64,000 nt of DNA from Rhea pennata (lineage: Eukaryota > Chordata > Aves > Rheiformes > Rheidae). The notes below the pieces were generated by a model, which saw only the letters and a list, made by a program, of their open reading frames with translations, made no database searches and was not told where the DNA came from. The stretch is from positions 98,011,190-98,075,189 of the forward strand of contig NC_084663.1 of the NCBI RefSeq assembly GCF_028389875.1, given 5' to 3'. The translations under genes were made by a program, and so were the position numbers. Within the stretch, counting starts at the first letter, position 1. Each line of letters starts with the position of its first letter. Shown here in pieces: positions 1 to 23,564 of the stretch.

Positions 1-2040
1 TCTTCTTCTCAGTATTCTGAACTCCACCATCTTACAATCACTTCAGCTATGGCTGCCCCAGGTCCTCATATTTCCAACCAGTTCTTCCATATTTGGAAAT
101 AATCAGGTCCAGCTAAATGCTTCCCCTCATCAGCTCCTTGATCACCTATGCTAGCAAGTTGTCACCAATGCACTCCAGAAACATGGATTGCCTGTGCTCT
201 GCTGTGTTGTCCCTCCAGTAGATATCAGGATGATGTCACCTGCTGAGGGCCAAGGCTTGAGCACATGAAGCTGCTTCTAGTTGTCTGAAGGCCTAACCTA
301 CTTCTTACTAACCAGGTGGTATGTGGCAGACACCACCATGACACTGCCTGTGTCAGGCAGACTGACAATTCGAACCCTTGAGCTCTCAAGCTGGCTCATC
401 AGCCATCCCAAGGCAAAGCACCATGAATTTCCATTGCTCTCTCACATAAAGGGTAACTCTCCAATCTCAGCTTTCTAAGCTATCCTTCCTGAAGGACCTG
501 TATCTATCCACTGCAGCACTTTAGTTGTGTAAGCCATCTCAACACATCCCCCTGGTACCAATGAGATCATAGCCTAATCATAGATTAGTAGTTTGTATGC
601 AGACTTTAATTCTTCCTCTTTGCTCTTCATGTTGCATGCATTATTGTAAAGGCACTAGAGAAGCATCCTGTCACGCTGATTTCCCAGAAGGCATACGAAA
701 GTTTTCCCCATAGTGTGATCCAATAAGCAATCACTTTTTCATGAGCATATGCTCGGACTGACCCTACTTCAGTCCTGTCTTATTGATTGCGAAGTCCCTC
801 CTGTTCACGTTATCCCCACATTATCAACCTGATTTATCACTTTCTCACTTGCTCATCAGTCCATCCTCTCCCTCCCCTGTCATTCTCAGTTTAAAGCTCT
901 CCTCATTAGATTGGCTAGGCCGCTGGCATAGATGCCAACACTTTGCCAGCTTAGGCAGGTGGATCTTGTCTCTTCCTAGCAGTCCTAGATTCTCAGAGTC
1001 CAATGGTCATGGAAACCAAAATCTTGTTCCCAACATCAGGCATTGAACTAATTGTTGACTCTCAGCATCCATCTACTCCTCTCCCTAACCACAGCCCTTC
1101 CCATTCACCAGCAGGATCAAGGAGAACACTATCCAGGCCCCTATGCTCTTGACCATTACCACCAAAGACTGTCACACTTGACATTTTCCAGGTCTTCCCT
1201 AGCAGTATTGTTGGTGGCCACGTGGAATAGCAGCAAGGGTAAAAATCTGAGAGCTGGACATGCCACAGCAGACTTCCAACATCATCCCGAATCTGAGCCC
1301 CCAGCAAGCCACCCTAGGTGACAGGTCATGTCAGCAGATGGTGACCTCCATTCCCTGCAGCAGGGAATCTCTGACTATTCATACTCGCTGCTTCTTCCTG
1401 GTGCTGCTGTATGGCTCAGGCACAGCTGGCAGAGATGCTTTGCTGGACAGAGCTCCCAGCCCCTTGTCTGCTACAAAGGCACTGAATCTATTCTGCTTCA
1501 CCTGAAGTTTTGCAGCTACAGAAGCCTTCTTCCTGCTCTCTGGAAACAAGCTCCCAGCCTTTGCTGTCACAAGAATCTCTGCCCAAGCCAACAGGCACAG
1601 ACTCCACCTGCCCCTTCCTCTGGGACAGGGAGGGATATGGCTCTTGAAGCTGCAACGTCTTGGAGAAGATCTAGTCTTTTCCTTTTCATCACATCTGCTA
1701 CTTGCAGTCTGAGGACCTCCTCCCATAGCTCCTTTACTTCGCAATACAGCTCAACAACCGCACATCTCCCACAGGCTAAAAGGCACTCCTTGCAGTTTGA
1801 GACTTGCAGAGCTGCATCTTCTGCCTCTGGCATGAAGAGAAAGTTACTTCAATGGTTGCTGGAGACCATGCACTGGGACATTTTTACCATGATTACTGAG
1901 GAAACATATGCTGCTCTGAGCAGTTGCTGGCCACTTTTGTGCCCTGATGCACAAACCACTGGAAAAACTGCTGTGTCTGTTGACTACCTCTTTCAGCTGT
2001 GTTCTGGAAACCATGCTCTAGACCAGCACTTATAAAGGGC
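1..2040 (-). mobile_element. Decayed CR1 LINE, 5' part (ORF1 and start of ORF2), cut by window edge
   Basis: Read on the minus strand, 1833-1380 resembles the coiled-coil N-terminus of CR1 ORF1, with ACGRCAVVELYCEVKELWEE and ADVMKRKRLDLLQ. Positions 1240-880 resemble the SGNH esterase part, with FHVATNNTARED for the usual GTNDTAR motif and LLGRDKIHL for the D-x-x-H motif. Positions about 480-1 correspond to the ORF2 endonuclease and align by eye with 33181-33420 of the younger CR1. Frameshifts and stops are frequent, so it is old. It lies in the CIP2A intron after exon 13, in the same orientation. The right border is uncertain (about 2.04-2.3 kb). Confidence 0.75.
880..1833 (-). pseudogene. 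CR1 ORF1 remnant (coiled coil plus SGNH esterase)
   Basis: Broken reading frames on the minus strand carry, in order, a leucine/glutamate-rich coiled-coil segment, an esterase-like block and a terminal basic block. The catalytic-region motif reads ATNN instead of GTND and the frames are interrupted, so no working protein is expected. Confidence 0.6.
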
Positions 2041-2147
2041 ACTCCCTAGTTCCTGCTGAAAAAGTGTTTGACCCTCCCTATAAGGAGTGGGTTAGAACAA
2101 AAGCCCCAAGCTCCTGATGATCTCTTGATAGCTGACAGTTTGTTAAA

Positions 2148-2187
2148 AGCTACTAGAGCTTGCTAGAAGTCATAGCCTCTAGTAGCT
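2148..2187. repeat. 11-bp perfect inverted repeat, 18-nt loop
   Basis: AGCTACTAGAG at 2148-2158 is the exact reverse complement of CTCTAGTAGCT at 2177-2187. It lies just outside the recognisable CR1 5' part and may belong to it. Confidence 0.6.
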
Positions 2188-3218
2188 ATCCTCTCCTGGC
2201 AGCTACAGACACCTTGAAGATCATCGGGGGCTCCAAAGAAGGCTTTTCCTGTCCCCTACCCCCCCTGCTGACCAATGACCCATATGATGTCAAATCCCCA
2301 GAAGATTAAGAAGATCTTGAAGCTGTCCAGAAATGGCTTGGTAAACTGCTCTATCAACTGTCTGTTAGCTGCACTCATAGAATTTCACATAAAGCTTTGT
2401 CCTAAGCTAGACAGTGTTATGTACCTCTAAACACCAATGAAAATTTAGTCTTGTCACAAATTACTTAATACTTGGTACTTGTCTCTCCTTATCTGTTCAC
2501 AAGCCAACTCTCAGTATCACAAACATGTAGTTCAATTACTGATACCCTCGGAAAGCATGCAATATTAGCAAGATAAACAGTCTATTAAGTATTGATTCTA
2601 GTACCATCTATTGATAAAAACTCAGCTTTTTCTTATCTTCTCCCAGGCTCTTCTCATTACATCATGCAAATTATTTCAGCTATTCTGAATTAAGATAATC
2701 ACTTCTGAGAATTGCTGCATAGTTTCACCTCAACTGCAACTGAAGATGCTAGCAGTTTTTGAATTGTCCTTTGACTCCATTTTAGAGTAGCCTTCAAGAT
2801 TTATTTTGCATCTATCATGTTACAAACATTCATTTACTTGAAAAATCAATATTTCACTCTTGACATCTATAGCTAACTAGATGCAAGTGCTACTGAAATA
2901 TACTACTACTAGATGATCATAACAGCATCAAGGTTTTAAAGATTAAAGTATAATTTTAACTGTCACAGTTCTAGTAGGCAGAATTTTTTTTAAAAACAAT
3001 TCTGGACATACCACCATCTTTGAGCTTTCTCAAAAACAATAAGAAAAATACAATAAAACAAATTACTACGGTTTGGTCAAGTCTTCCCCATCCCCGCAAA
3101 AGGTAGTAATTCAGGCATTGTTTTGAGTTAAACCCAATACATTGTGAATCCTTCACTCCAGAAGAGCAGTTCAAATATCAAAGACATACAATCTGCAAAT
3201 CCTTTGAAACAATTTCTA

Positions 3219-3259
3219 CTTTTTTTTTTCTTTCTTTTTTTTTTCTTTTTTTTTTTTTA
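3219..3259. repeat. T-rich low-complexity tract
   Basis: Runs of T broken by single C, in the CIP2A intron after exon 13. Confidence 0.8.
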
Positions 3260-3885
3260 TCTTTAACAAAAAAGGGAAGCAGTTCCAGTCTGTTTTTCTC
3301 TAGGTTGCAAGAAGTGTGCTATGACTTTAAGCTAGGTTTTTCCCATTTTATTAGATTTACAGAAGCATGGATTCCATTAAGTAAATTTTTTCAATGTTTT
3401 GTTTCTCCTATTTAGGAAACCTTAAGTCCCTTCCTAAACTGCTATCCTGCTTATGCCTTATTCCATCTGCTCTTTCTTGGAAATTACTGCAAAAGGGTAA
3501 ACAAAGAGATTCAGCTGCAGGAACTGAAGAACAACATGTCTGACAAAGTTTGTCAAGAGTCCTCTGAAAATCTGCATATTAAATGCAGTTCAAGCACAAA
3601 ACTCCAGGAACAGAATTTGGATAAGTCAATCCTGAGGGACAGAATTAAATTGCTACAATGCTCTCTAGCATCTGATTTCACCTGATTACCATCAGTGTTT
3701 GTGCTGCTTCCTCTGAACAATACTGCTGTCTCTATAACTGGAGATAAAGAGGAAACAAGAAAGTTTTTCTAAAGTTTGTTTCAAATGGACAATGCCAATA
3801 TTGGCAATATCCCAAGAAACATGAGCATCCCCCTACAACCATAAAAATGTCAAATTCTACCAAACTATCAGAAAAACAAACTTAC

Positions 3886-16717
<12,832 letters not shown>

Positions 16718-16781
16718 AACGGCCGGACTCCCCGGCGGCGCGGCGCGGCGCGGCGCTGCCTCCCCTCAGTCCCCACTCGTA

Positions 16782-16790
16782 TTTCCCGCC
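16782..16790 (+). promoter_or_regulatory. E2F-like motif (TTTCCCGCC)
   Basis: A perfect TTTSSCGC-type E2F site lies 65 bp upstream of the CIP2A start codon, close to the likely transcription start. E2F1 control of mammalian CIP2A has been reported, so conservation is plausible. Occupancy is inferred. Confidence 0.55.
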
Positions 16791-16793
16791 GGT

Positions 16794-16804
16794 GCCGCCA
16801 TTTT
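16794..16804 (-). promoter_or_regulatory. YY1-like motif (AAAATGGCGGC)
   Basis: On the minus strand the sequence reads AAAATGGCGGC, the YY1 consensus often found just downstream of transcription starts in TATA-less promoters. It points the same way as CIP2A. A second weaker match, AAGATGGCG, lies at 16882-16890. Confidence 0.5.
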
Positions 16805-16908
16805 GCGAGCGGGATCCACTGAGGGGAGCGCCCGCCTACCCCGCCCGCCGCGCAAGGCATGGCGGGAGGGGCACCGCCTTCGCCATCTTGCCTTACGGGC
16901 GCTCGAAG

Positions 16909-16917
16909 GGGCGGGGA
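16909..16917 (+). promoter_or_regulatory. Sp1-type GC box
   Basis: GGGGCGGGG inside the CpG island, about 195 bp upstream of the CIP2A start codon. Confidence 0.45.
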
Positions 16918-16938
16918 GAGAGCGCCACTTTTGTGAGG

Positions 16939-16946
16939 TGACGTAA
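16939..16946 (+). promoter_or_regulatory. CRE-like motif TGACGTAA
   Basis: A near-palindromic ATF/CREB half-and-half site in the CpG island, about 225 bp upstream of the CIP2A start codon. It could serve either direction of transcription. Function is inferred from the motif only. Confidence 0.45.
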
Positions 16947-17110
16947 CAGCGGGACGTGCCTATGTGCCGACTCGCTGCGGCGGGCGCGCGGGTGGCCGTT
17001 GGGTGCCGCCTGGGGCGGGGCGGCCGTTGGGTGCCGCTTGCGGTGGGGTTGGGGACAAGCAGAGCGCACAGGCGTCTGGTGGCGCGGACGGGCTGAGCGC
17101 TCGTCCCGTA

Positions 17111-18517
17111 CAAGTGGGTGGTGGAAAGGTATCTGCTGACGCGTGAAGCTTTAGCGTGTGCTTTTTGGAAGCTTCGTGCACTGTTTTTTTTTTTTTTTTC
17201 CTTTTCCCTAGCTAGGAACGTATACGTTAACATCCCCTCCCCCATATATTCTTAGCAGAATATGTCGCTGTAAAGTACAGCTGAATAAGTCAAATTCCTT
17301 CCACTGCAGGTCTTTGCTTACTACTCTTAAGTGCTCGATCCTTCAAAAGATACTTGCCTCATTTGTCTTTCGCTTTTTACGTGTGTTAGAGCTAAGGCAT
17401 GGCCAAAGACAAGAAGGCGAGCTGGATATGCTCTTGGATTGCAACGCAGCACAGTGAATCCGAGTCCTGCGTGCTACTGCCCACAGCACAGTGTGGGCAC
17501 CGGTGTGATTGTGAATTACAGGCTGCGCTGCCCCGTCAGCTGCGAGGAGCAGTCAGTTCAGCCACGGGGAATCGCCCAGCCGCGCTCATGAGGTGCAACC
17601 CCGCGTGTCCTGCGGTCACCTGGCCTTTTCCTAAGGTTGAACATCAGCATGAGCAACTAATCACATGGACGAAAGCTGTGACTCTCATTACAGGAAAACC
17701 ATGCAATGATGTGGGCTGTTAACAGTTAAAGCTAGCATAGTTTGGATATGTCAATGCAGCAGATGCTCAGTCTGATACACAGGATGACCAAGCATCCCAC
17801 AGGCTGCTGGGAGAGAGCTGCGTCAATACATTTTGCTTCTACAAAGTAACATTTTTTCCTCCAATAGTACCATTTTTCATGGGCAACTACTTTCTTTACA
17901 ATTCATGAGTTTTGGACACATATTAGTAATTTTGGCAATGTCAGAGTTAATTAAATTCTTTGTTTTCATCTTCCTCATGTGACAAGTAGCAGCTAAGCCT
18001 GACATCAGAAACTTAGCACTGTAAATTCAGTGAAGTCTGAAGCAGTGTAACATCTAAAAGTCCTGCAACAAACACTGATGAAAAAGATAAATAGCAAACA
18101 AGAAATACAACTAGTAATACCCCTATGGAATACATAAATAATTTATGAAAAATACTAAACAAACGCATGACAAATTTAACCGTCTTTCTTAAGATCACAG
18201 ATTGAGAAGGAATTGGTACTAATAACAAGGAGAATCAGGGCATGTGTAACAGTTCTGGCTTTGGCTGCTAGTTGCACGTCACCTTCAGTATAAGAGTGTG
18301 TACTAAATATACAATAAATATAAAGATACAATATAGAGCTAATGGCAGCAACAAATGAATATAGTAAATATTCTCATGTATATTCAAAAGGATATATTCA
18401 TAAACACACCTCTCTAAAGCTTGCACTCTTCTAGTAACATCCTAGAGCTATTAATTAAAAGTAGTTTAAGCCATTTGCATATTATTACTTTATACAGCAT
18501 GGGTTTACCAGTGCCTT
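17111..18517. other. Intergenic stretch upstream of CIP2A
   Basis: It begins at the right edge of the CpG island. A moderately CpG-rich patch at 17400-17640 contains a 107-codon plus-strand ORF (17399-17722) without recognisable similarity; it could be part of an untranslated exon of a divergent transcript, but nothing shows this. The rest is AT-rich and featureless. No DZIP3 coding exon was recognised. Confidence 0.5.
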
Positions 18518-18523
18518 TTTATT
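18518..18523 (-). terminator. Possible polyadenylation signal AATAAA of the SH2D1B-like gene
   Basis: This is the first AATAAA on the minus strand downstream of the TGA at 19078, about 555 nt after it. It would give a 3'UTR of roughly 0.57 kb. No transcript evidence is available; variant signals nearer the stop cannot be excluded. Confidence 0.35.
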
Positions 18524-19077
18524 CTAATTTAGATTATTTTGAACTATAGGCTAATACTAGTATTCCTTGGCATATTTGTAGCTGAAATGGTTATCATCTT
18601 GCCAGCAAAGAGGCAACATGAATCATGCACGAAAGAATAGAGTTTGGAATTTTTTAAGCACCATATAATTTCAACAGAATGTTAGAATGTTTACCATTAT
18701 ACGTATCATTTTTGTCAACATATATCAGTTCTGCCATAAACTGCTGCTTTATGCACATTCGTTTATCATACTTAGATTGCTGTTTTCTAACAGATTGTTC
18801 ATTTTAGCAGGAAATATATTGGACAAAAAACCAAAACATACGCATACATATATGCATATGTCTGTTAGAAGAAATAATAATTCTTAATGCTGAAAAAGAA
18901 ATAATAGCTTGTATTGGATCTACTGGGTAGTTGCTCTGATAGGCTCCAAAAGAAGCCAGTTCCAGAGGTACAGATCCACACCTAAGAATGTCCTGCTGAT
19001 AACTGTCTCCAGTTGTTCTGTTGTGTTGTGGCATAGTCTGAAAGTGCAGCTTTCTAAGTCATCAGGTTGCAGATCAT

Positions 19078-19115
19078 TCAGGGTAGGACGTCAACATAAT
19101 CGTCCTCTTCAATTT
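19078..19115 (-). CDS. SH2D1B: SH2D1B-like exon 4 (residues 123-134, stop)
   Basis: It encodes (E)[11 protein letters not shown] followed by TGA. The acceptor is TCTTTACAG|AA, and the split codon G|AA gives Glu. The C-terminal motif YVDVLP is the EAT-2 signature. Only 38 nt are coding; the 3'UTR follows to the left. Confidence 0.92.
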
Positions 19116-19727
19116 CTGTAAAGAAATCAATATAAATTCAATTAAAAATCAATATAAAAGGCTCTTGTCATTGCAAATTACTCCCCTGAAAGACCACTGT
19201 TAACATGATGGTATGTTGCTAGGCACATATTAATTCAATTCAGTTTCTCAGTATTCTCTTTGCTATGGCAGGGCAACATTTATGTCCAGTGTCCTATAGA
19301 CTGGACCTAAAGATACAAGATAGCATAAAACCTCTTTTAGAGCAAACATGGCATATCTGCCTTAGTGACAGAAGTCATAAAGTAATGTTAGAAAGACTGG
19401 AGAAATATCTTTGGTACTGTTTGTCCTAGCAAACAGTAGGAACATGGAGAGGTTCCTCCAGACCATTTCCAATATGGGGGAGAAGCCTGCATTGTCTTTC
19501 CTGAACCAGCAAGCTCAGTATTAAAAAGTTGTAGCCACATAAGAACCATTCTTCATGAGAAAGTCAAATGTTGTAAATCATCTGTAGTCAGTAAATCATA
19601 TCAGCAAATCAGATTGCTGTGACTATAGCATAACACATCCTTTCTTTGCTAAATATTTCCAACAGGAAAGTCAATGAGGGGAGGAGAGCTTGAAAAACCC
19701 TCTTTCTTTTCTTTTCTCTCTCTCTCT

Positions 19728-19763
<36 letters not shown>

Positions 19764-22700
19764 AGAGAGAGAGAGAGAGAGAACTTGGGCAAAGGCAGAT
19801 ATTGAATGCTTAGGACTCTGTCTCCCACTGTGGAGTCGAGCTATTCTTGGGCTAGAAAACAATGGTCAAAATTGACTAATGATGGGCACCGTGACCCAAG
19901 TCCTGCAAGCTGTTCTACCGATTGCCTTGAAATACTGAATCCGGCACATGACACAATGGCAGCTGCTGGTGCAACACCAAGGGACAAGGCCAGGAAAATG
20001 ATACAGTGCCTGCTTTAGGAAGACTGCATTTCAGGGAGATGTCCATCATGACGTTAACCTGAGCTCCCCTGTGAATATGTAACAAAATAGTCTGAGGGGA
20101 AAGTCTGGGTGAAATTTAAAGTAAAATGGAATAGCAACAATTTAAAACTAATCTGATCATTTTTAAGAGCCTGTGTTTTTACAAGAAACATTTTGATGGT
20201 TAAGGGAAAGTTTTGTTTTCCCCCCGTGATGCTGCACATCTCCTGGAAAAGTTGATGCTGCAGGACCAGAGAATGAAATGTGTTTCACAATTGATTTTTC
20301 CTAACATTATGTCTACCGCTGCTGCAGTATTTTCCAGCTTCCTGTAGCAGCAATGACAAGATAGCATAAAACCTTTTTTAGAGCGAACATGGCATATCTG
20401 CCTTAGTGACAGAAGTCATAAAGTAATGTTAGAAAGACTGGAGAAATATCTTTGGTACTGTTTGTCCTAGCAAGGTTGTCACTGCATTGGCTCTTAAAGA
20501 CACAACTTAGTGCATGAAGGGCTGTGGAGAGCTCAATCTTTCCTATCGTAAGTCTTCTTGATACAGGAGGCACCGGGGCTGTTGCACTGTTGCTGGCTAC
20601 AAAGAAAATACAGTCAGAAGGTGTGATTGCAGCACAAGGAGGCTAGCCCAAACAAGCTCATTTTATCTAGCATTAGTGTGAAGATATAAATCACACGGAA
20701 GATTAGATACTCCAAGAATGTGCTCTGTCATAATAATTGTGCTTAATGAAAGAATTTCCCTTCTTCATGCATGCTGTCACTTTGGTTGGTAGGTACACTT
20801 ACTCTTTCAGACAGAGGCCCCAGAAGAGGATAATTTTAAGGTTCTTTTGCAGCTTGTGACCTGATGAATACTGCGGCTGAACAACATTCAACAGCAATAT
20901 GAAAAGTGGCTTTTTTGTGGGAGGGATGCTGGCAAATTACCATTAGTATCTCTACTCATTCTTCCCAAACTGAGGACGTAAAAGTGACCTGACTATAAAC
21001 CATGGTATACCACTCTGTGAAAACCTCCATCTTTAACATATCTGTTTGCATAATATTTCTGACAAGTAAGAATGTTATATCCTAATTTTATAACTGGGAC
21101 TTTTGAACAGAAGTCAGCATATGATCACCATTGGTCTGGTTCCAAAGTTGTCTTCTGAGCACTATATGCCCCTTATTTTCAACATATTAATTTAGAAGAC
21201 CATTGATGTTTTAACACAAATCACGTTAAACTGCCAGTTGGCTGGCATTTTTTCTCATCTAGCATCCGATAGATAATTAAGTTAGATGTTGGTATCAAAA
21301 TATCTTTCAACCTGGGCAGTAAAGGTAATGAACAGCCTCTAAGCCTCACTGAAGTACAGGGGCCTGGTACCACTGAGGAACTACATCAGATAAAACTGTT
21401 CTGCAGCCTTCTCTAGCCTAGGACCATGAATACTCACGAAGGATTATGCATCATGCTTTGCTTTCTGTATCTCTTTCAATTTTGATTTGTTAATTTCTAG
21501 TGGATGAGGATATGTTGCTTATGAGCTGGAAATGAGTCATTTCCCATGCGAACGAATAATACATGCGAACTAAATCTAAGCAAAAATGAGCCTTTTTTTC
21601 CTGCACAGGAAAGGTTGTGAATACAATTTTTGGTTCTCAATGATGTTATTGACAATATTGAAATTTATCATAAAATAAAACTTTCAGGAATATTAGCTTG
21701 GATTCAGGTTGTATGTCAGTGAGATTGAAATGTTTCATTGTGATTTTGACCTCACTTTGTAACAGAGTCAGATTGGAATAAGCTCATTTTGAAATGAGAA
21801 ATAAAAACATGCAAAATGTTTCAACTTTATTGAAATATTTTTTTTCTCTTCTTTCAAAAGAATATTTAATTGAAATTGATGTATTTCTGTAGAAAAATCA
21901 GATAACATAATATTATTTTCTGGCAGAATATTTGTTCAACTGGAAAATTTTAATTGGCTGCAGTAGGGATAAGCTTTTTTAATAAAAATCTTTATATACC
22001 ACTTTATATGTCAAATCCTTATTTCTTTAAACTGAGGGAAAGTTTTACTAGCAAAAGTTCTTTCCTTCTCAAACTATCAATAGAGATAGCTGATGAAATT
22101 CTAGTTACTATAACTTTGTGTTGACTTTTGATGAAAGAGGAAAAAAAATAATCAAGATACTGTGTGATTCAGATATCCACTCTTGTGATGTTCAAAGCCA
22201 GCCCATGCTAACGGCACCAAAGAAAGGAACCATCACTAGGAATCTGAATAAGAACAAGGATTGCATATTATTTAACCCTTTCCCTTAAGCAAGTTTGGCT
22301 GAACCTCTCTTTTCCCTGTCTCTGTTTTTACCAAGTAACATTGTTTTCAATCAGTTTCCATGTACCAGATTTCTGTGGTGCTGGCATCTGTTCCAGGCGC
22401 TTTAATGCCGTAACACTCGCTGTAAGCTTTAGTCTCAGAAAGACTCAGTTTACAACTATTCTCCTACTCTGATATATGATTCATTATAGAGCCTGTGAAA
22501 ACTGATAAAAAAGGGAGCTATGGGAAGAGAGAGGAAAGGATGTTGAACTTCTGTCCATGCAAGCTGTGCTCAGAGAATTTATAACGGTTCACCACAGACC
22601 TGTGAAGAAAAGAGAGACCAAACTGTATTTCTCACCGTCATAAACATTATCTGTAGCTGACTTGAACCTTGAACTTTTTTGTGGCAGCTTTGGTTTCTTG

Positions 22701-23533
22701 ACTGGGTAACGAAGATTTGTTACTAGTCCTTGGTTTGGCTTTTCGTATGTGTATATTAAATCCTTTAAATTTTTGAAGATCCTCTCTGGAACACCTACAG
22801 AAGTCTGCGAGGATGGAAGAAGAAAGTTTGTTTGCAGTTATATTTTACAGGAAGTCCTTTAAGTGAGAGGAATGTACATAGCTTACTCTTTACCAAGGGA
22901 TTTTTTTCTAAACAGATTTGTTTTACTATTCTTAAAACAGTAGGGTCCACTATTTGGTGGTGTGGTTATGACATTAGGTGTAACCTCCCTCACCATCCCA
23001 GTGCAAGCACACTGCAGCCAGGAGGAAGCTGTTTAATGCCCCCTATCTTAATTGGAATCAAAAGCTTCCTACTCTAGCATGAACAAATTTTACCTCTTTC
23101 AGTCCTCTCTAACCACTGTCTGTAACCAATCCCTCATTTCTTTGCTGGCCTGGCTGCATCTCAGACTGCTCTCCCTTCAGGAATCCCTGATGAGGGATCT
23201 AGGACTAATCAGGTACTTAAAGCACAATTCTTTTTATTTATCAGTTCAAACATTAGAGAGAGATTTCAGCCAACTATAGTCCATGTCTTGGAGAATTTCA
23301 CGCTTCATCACAAGGCAAACTTGTTTTTTTCTTAAGTTGCAGAAGAACAGAACCACTTCTGTCCTTTGGGAAGCCAGGGAGTTCACAGTGCCCAGGTAAA
23401 CTTCTCGTTTCCTGCATCTGTCATCTGTCCTTCCTTCAGGACTTGGTCTGTGCCACAGAAAGGTTTTCTGATGTTGCTGTCCTGGTAAACCACCTGAACA
23501 CAGATGCAAGTCCAGGACTAAAAAAAAAAAAAA

Positions 23534-23564
<31 letters not shown>

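Larger units (their letters stand above)
2041..3885. other. CIP2A intron (after exon 13), non-coding stretch
   Basis: AT-rich sequence without recognisable CIP2A exon. It holds an 11-bp inverted repeat (2148-2158 and 2177-2187), a T-rich tract at 3219-3259, and an 89-codon plus-strand ORF at 3416-3685 of unknown meaning. Confidence 0.5.

Noticed and set aside
1328..2035. 235-codon plus-strand ORF
   Set aside because: It runs antisense through the decayed CR1 ORF1 region; the minus strand explains the sequence.
17399..17722. 107-codon plus-strand ORF beside the CpG island
   Set aside because: No recognisable domain and no splice partner; tested as a DZIP3 start without match.
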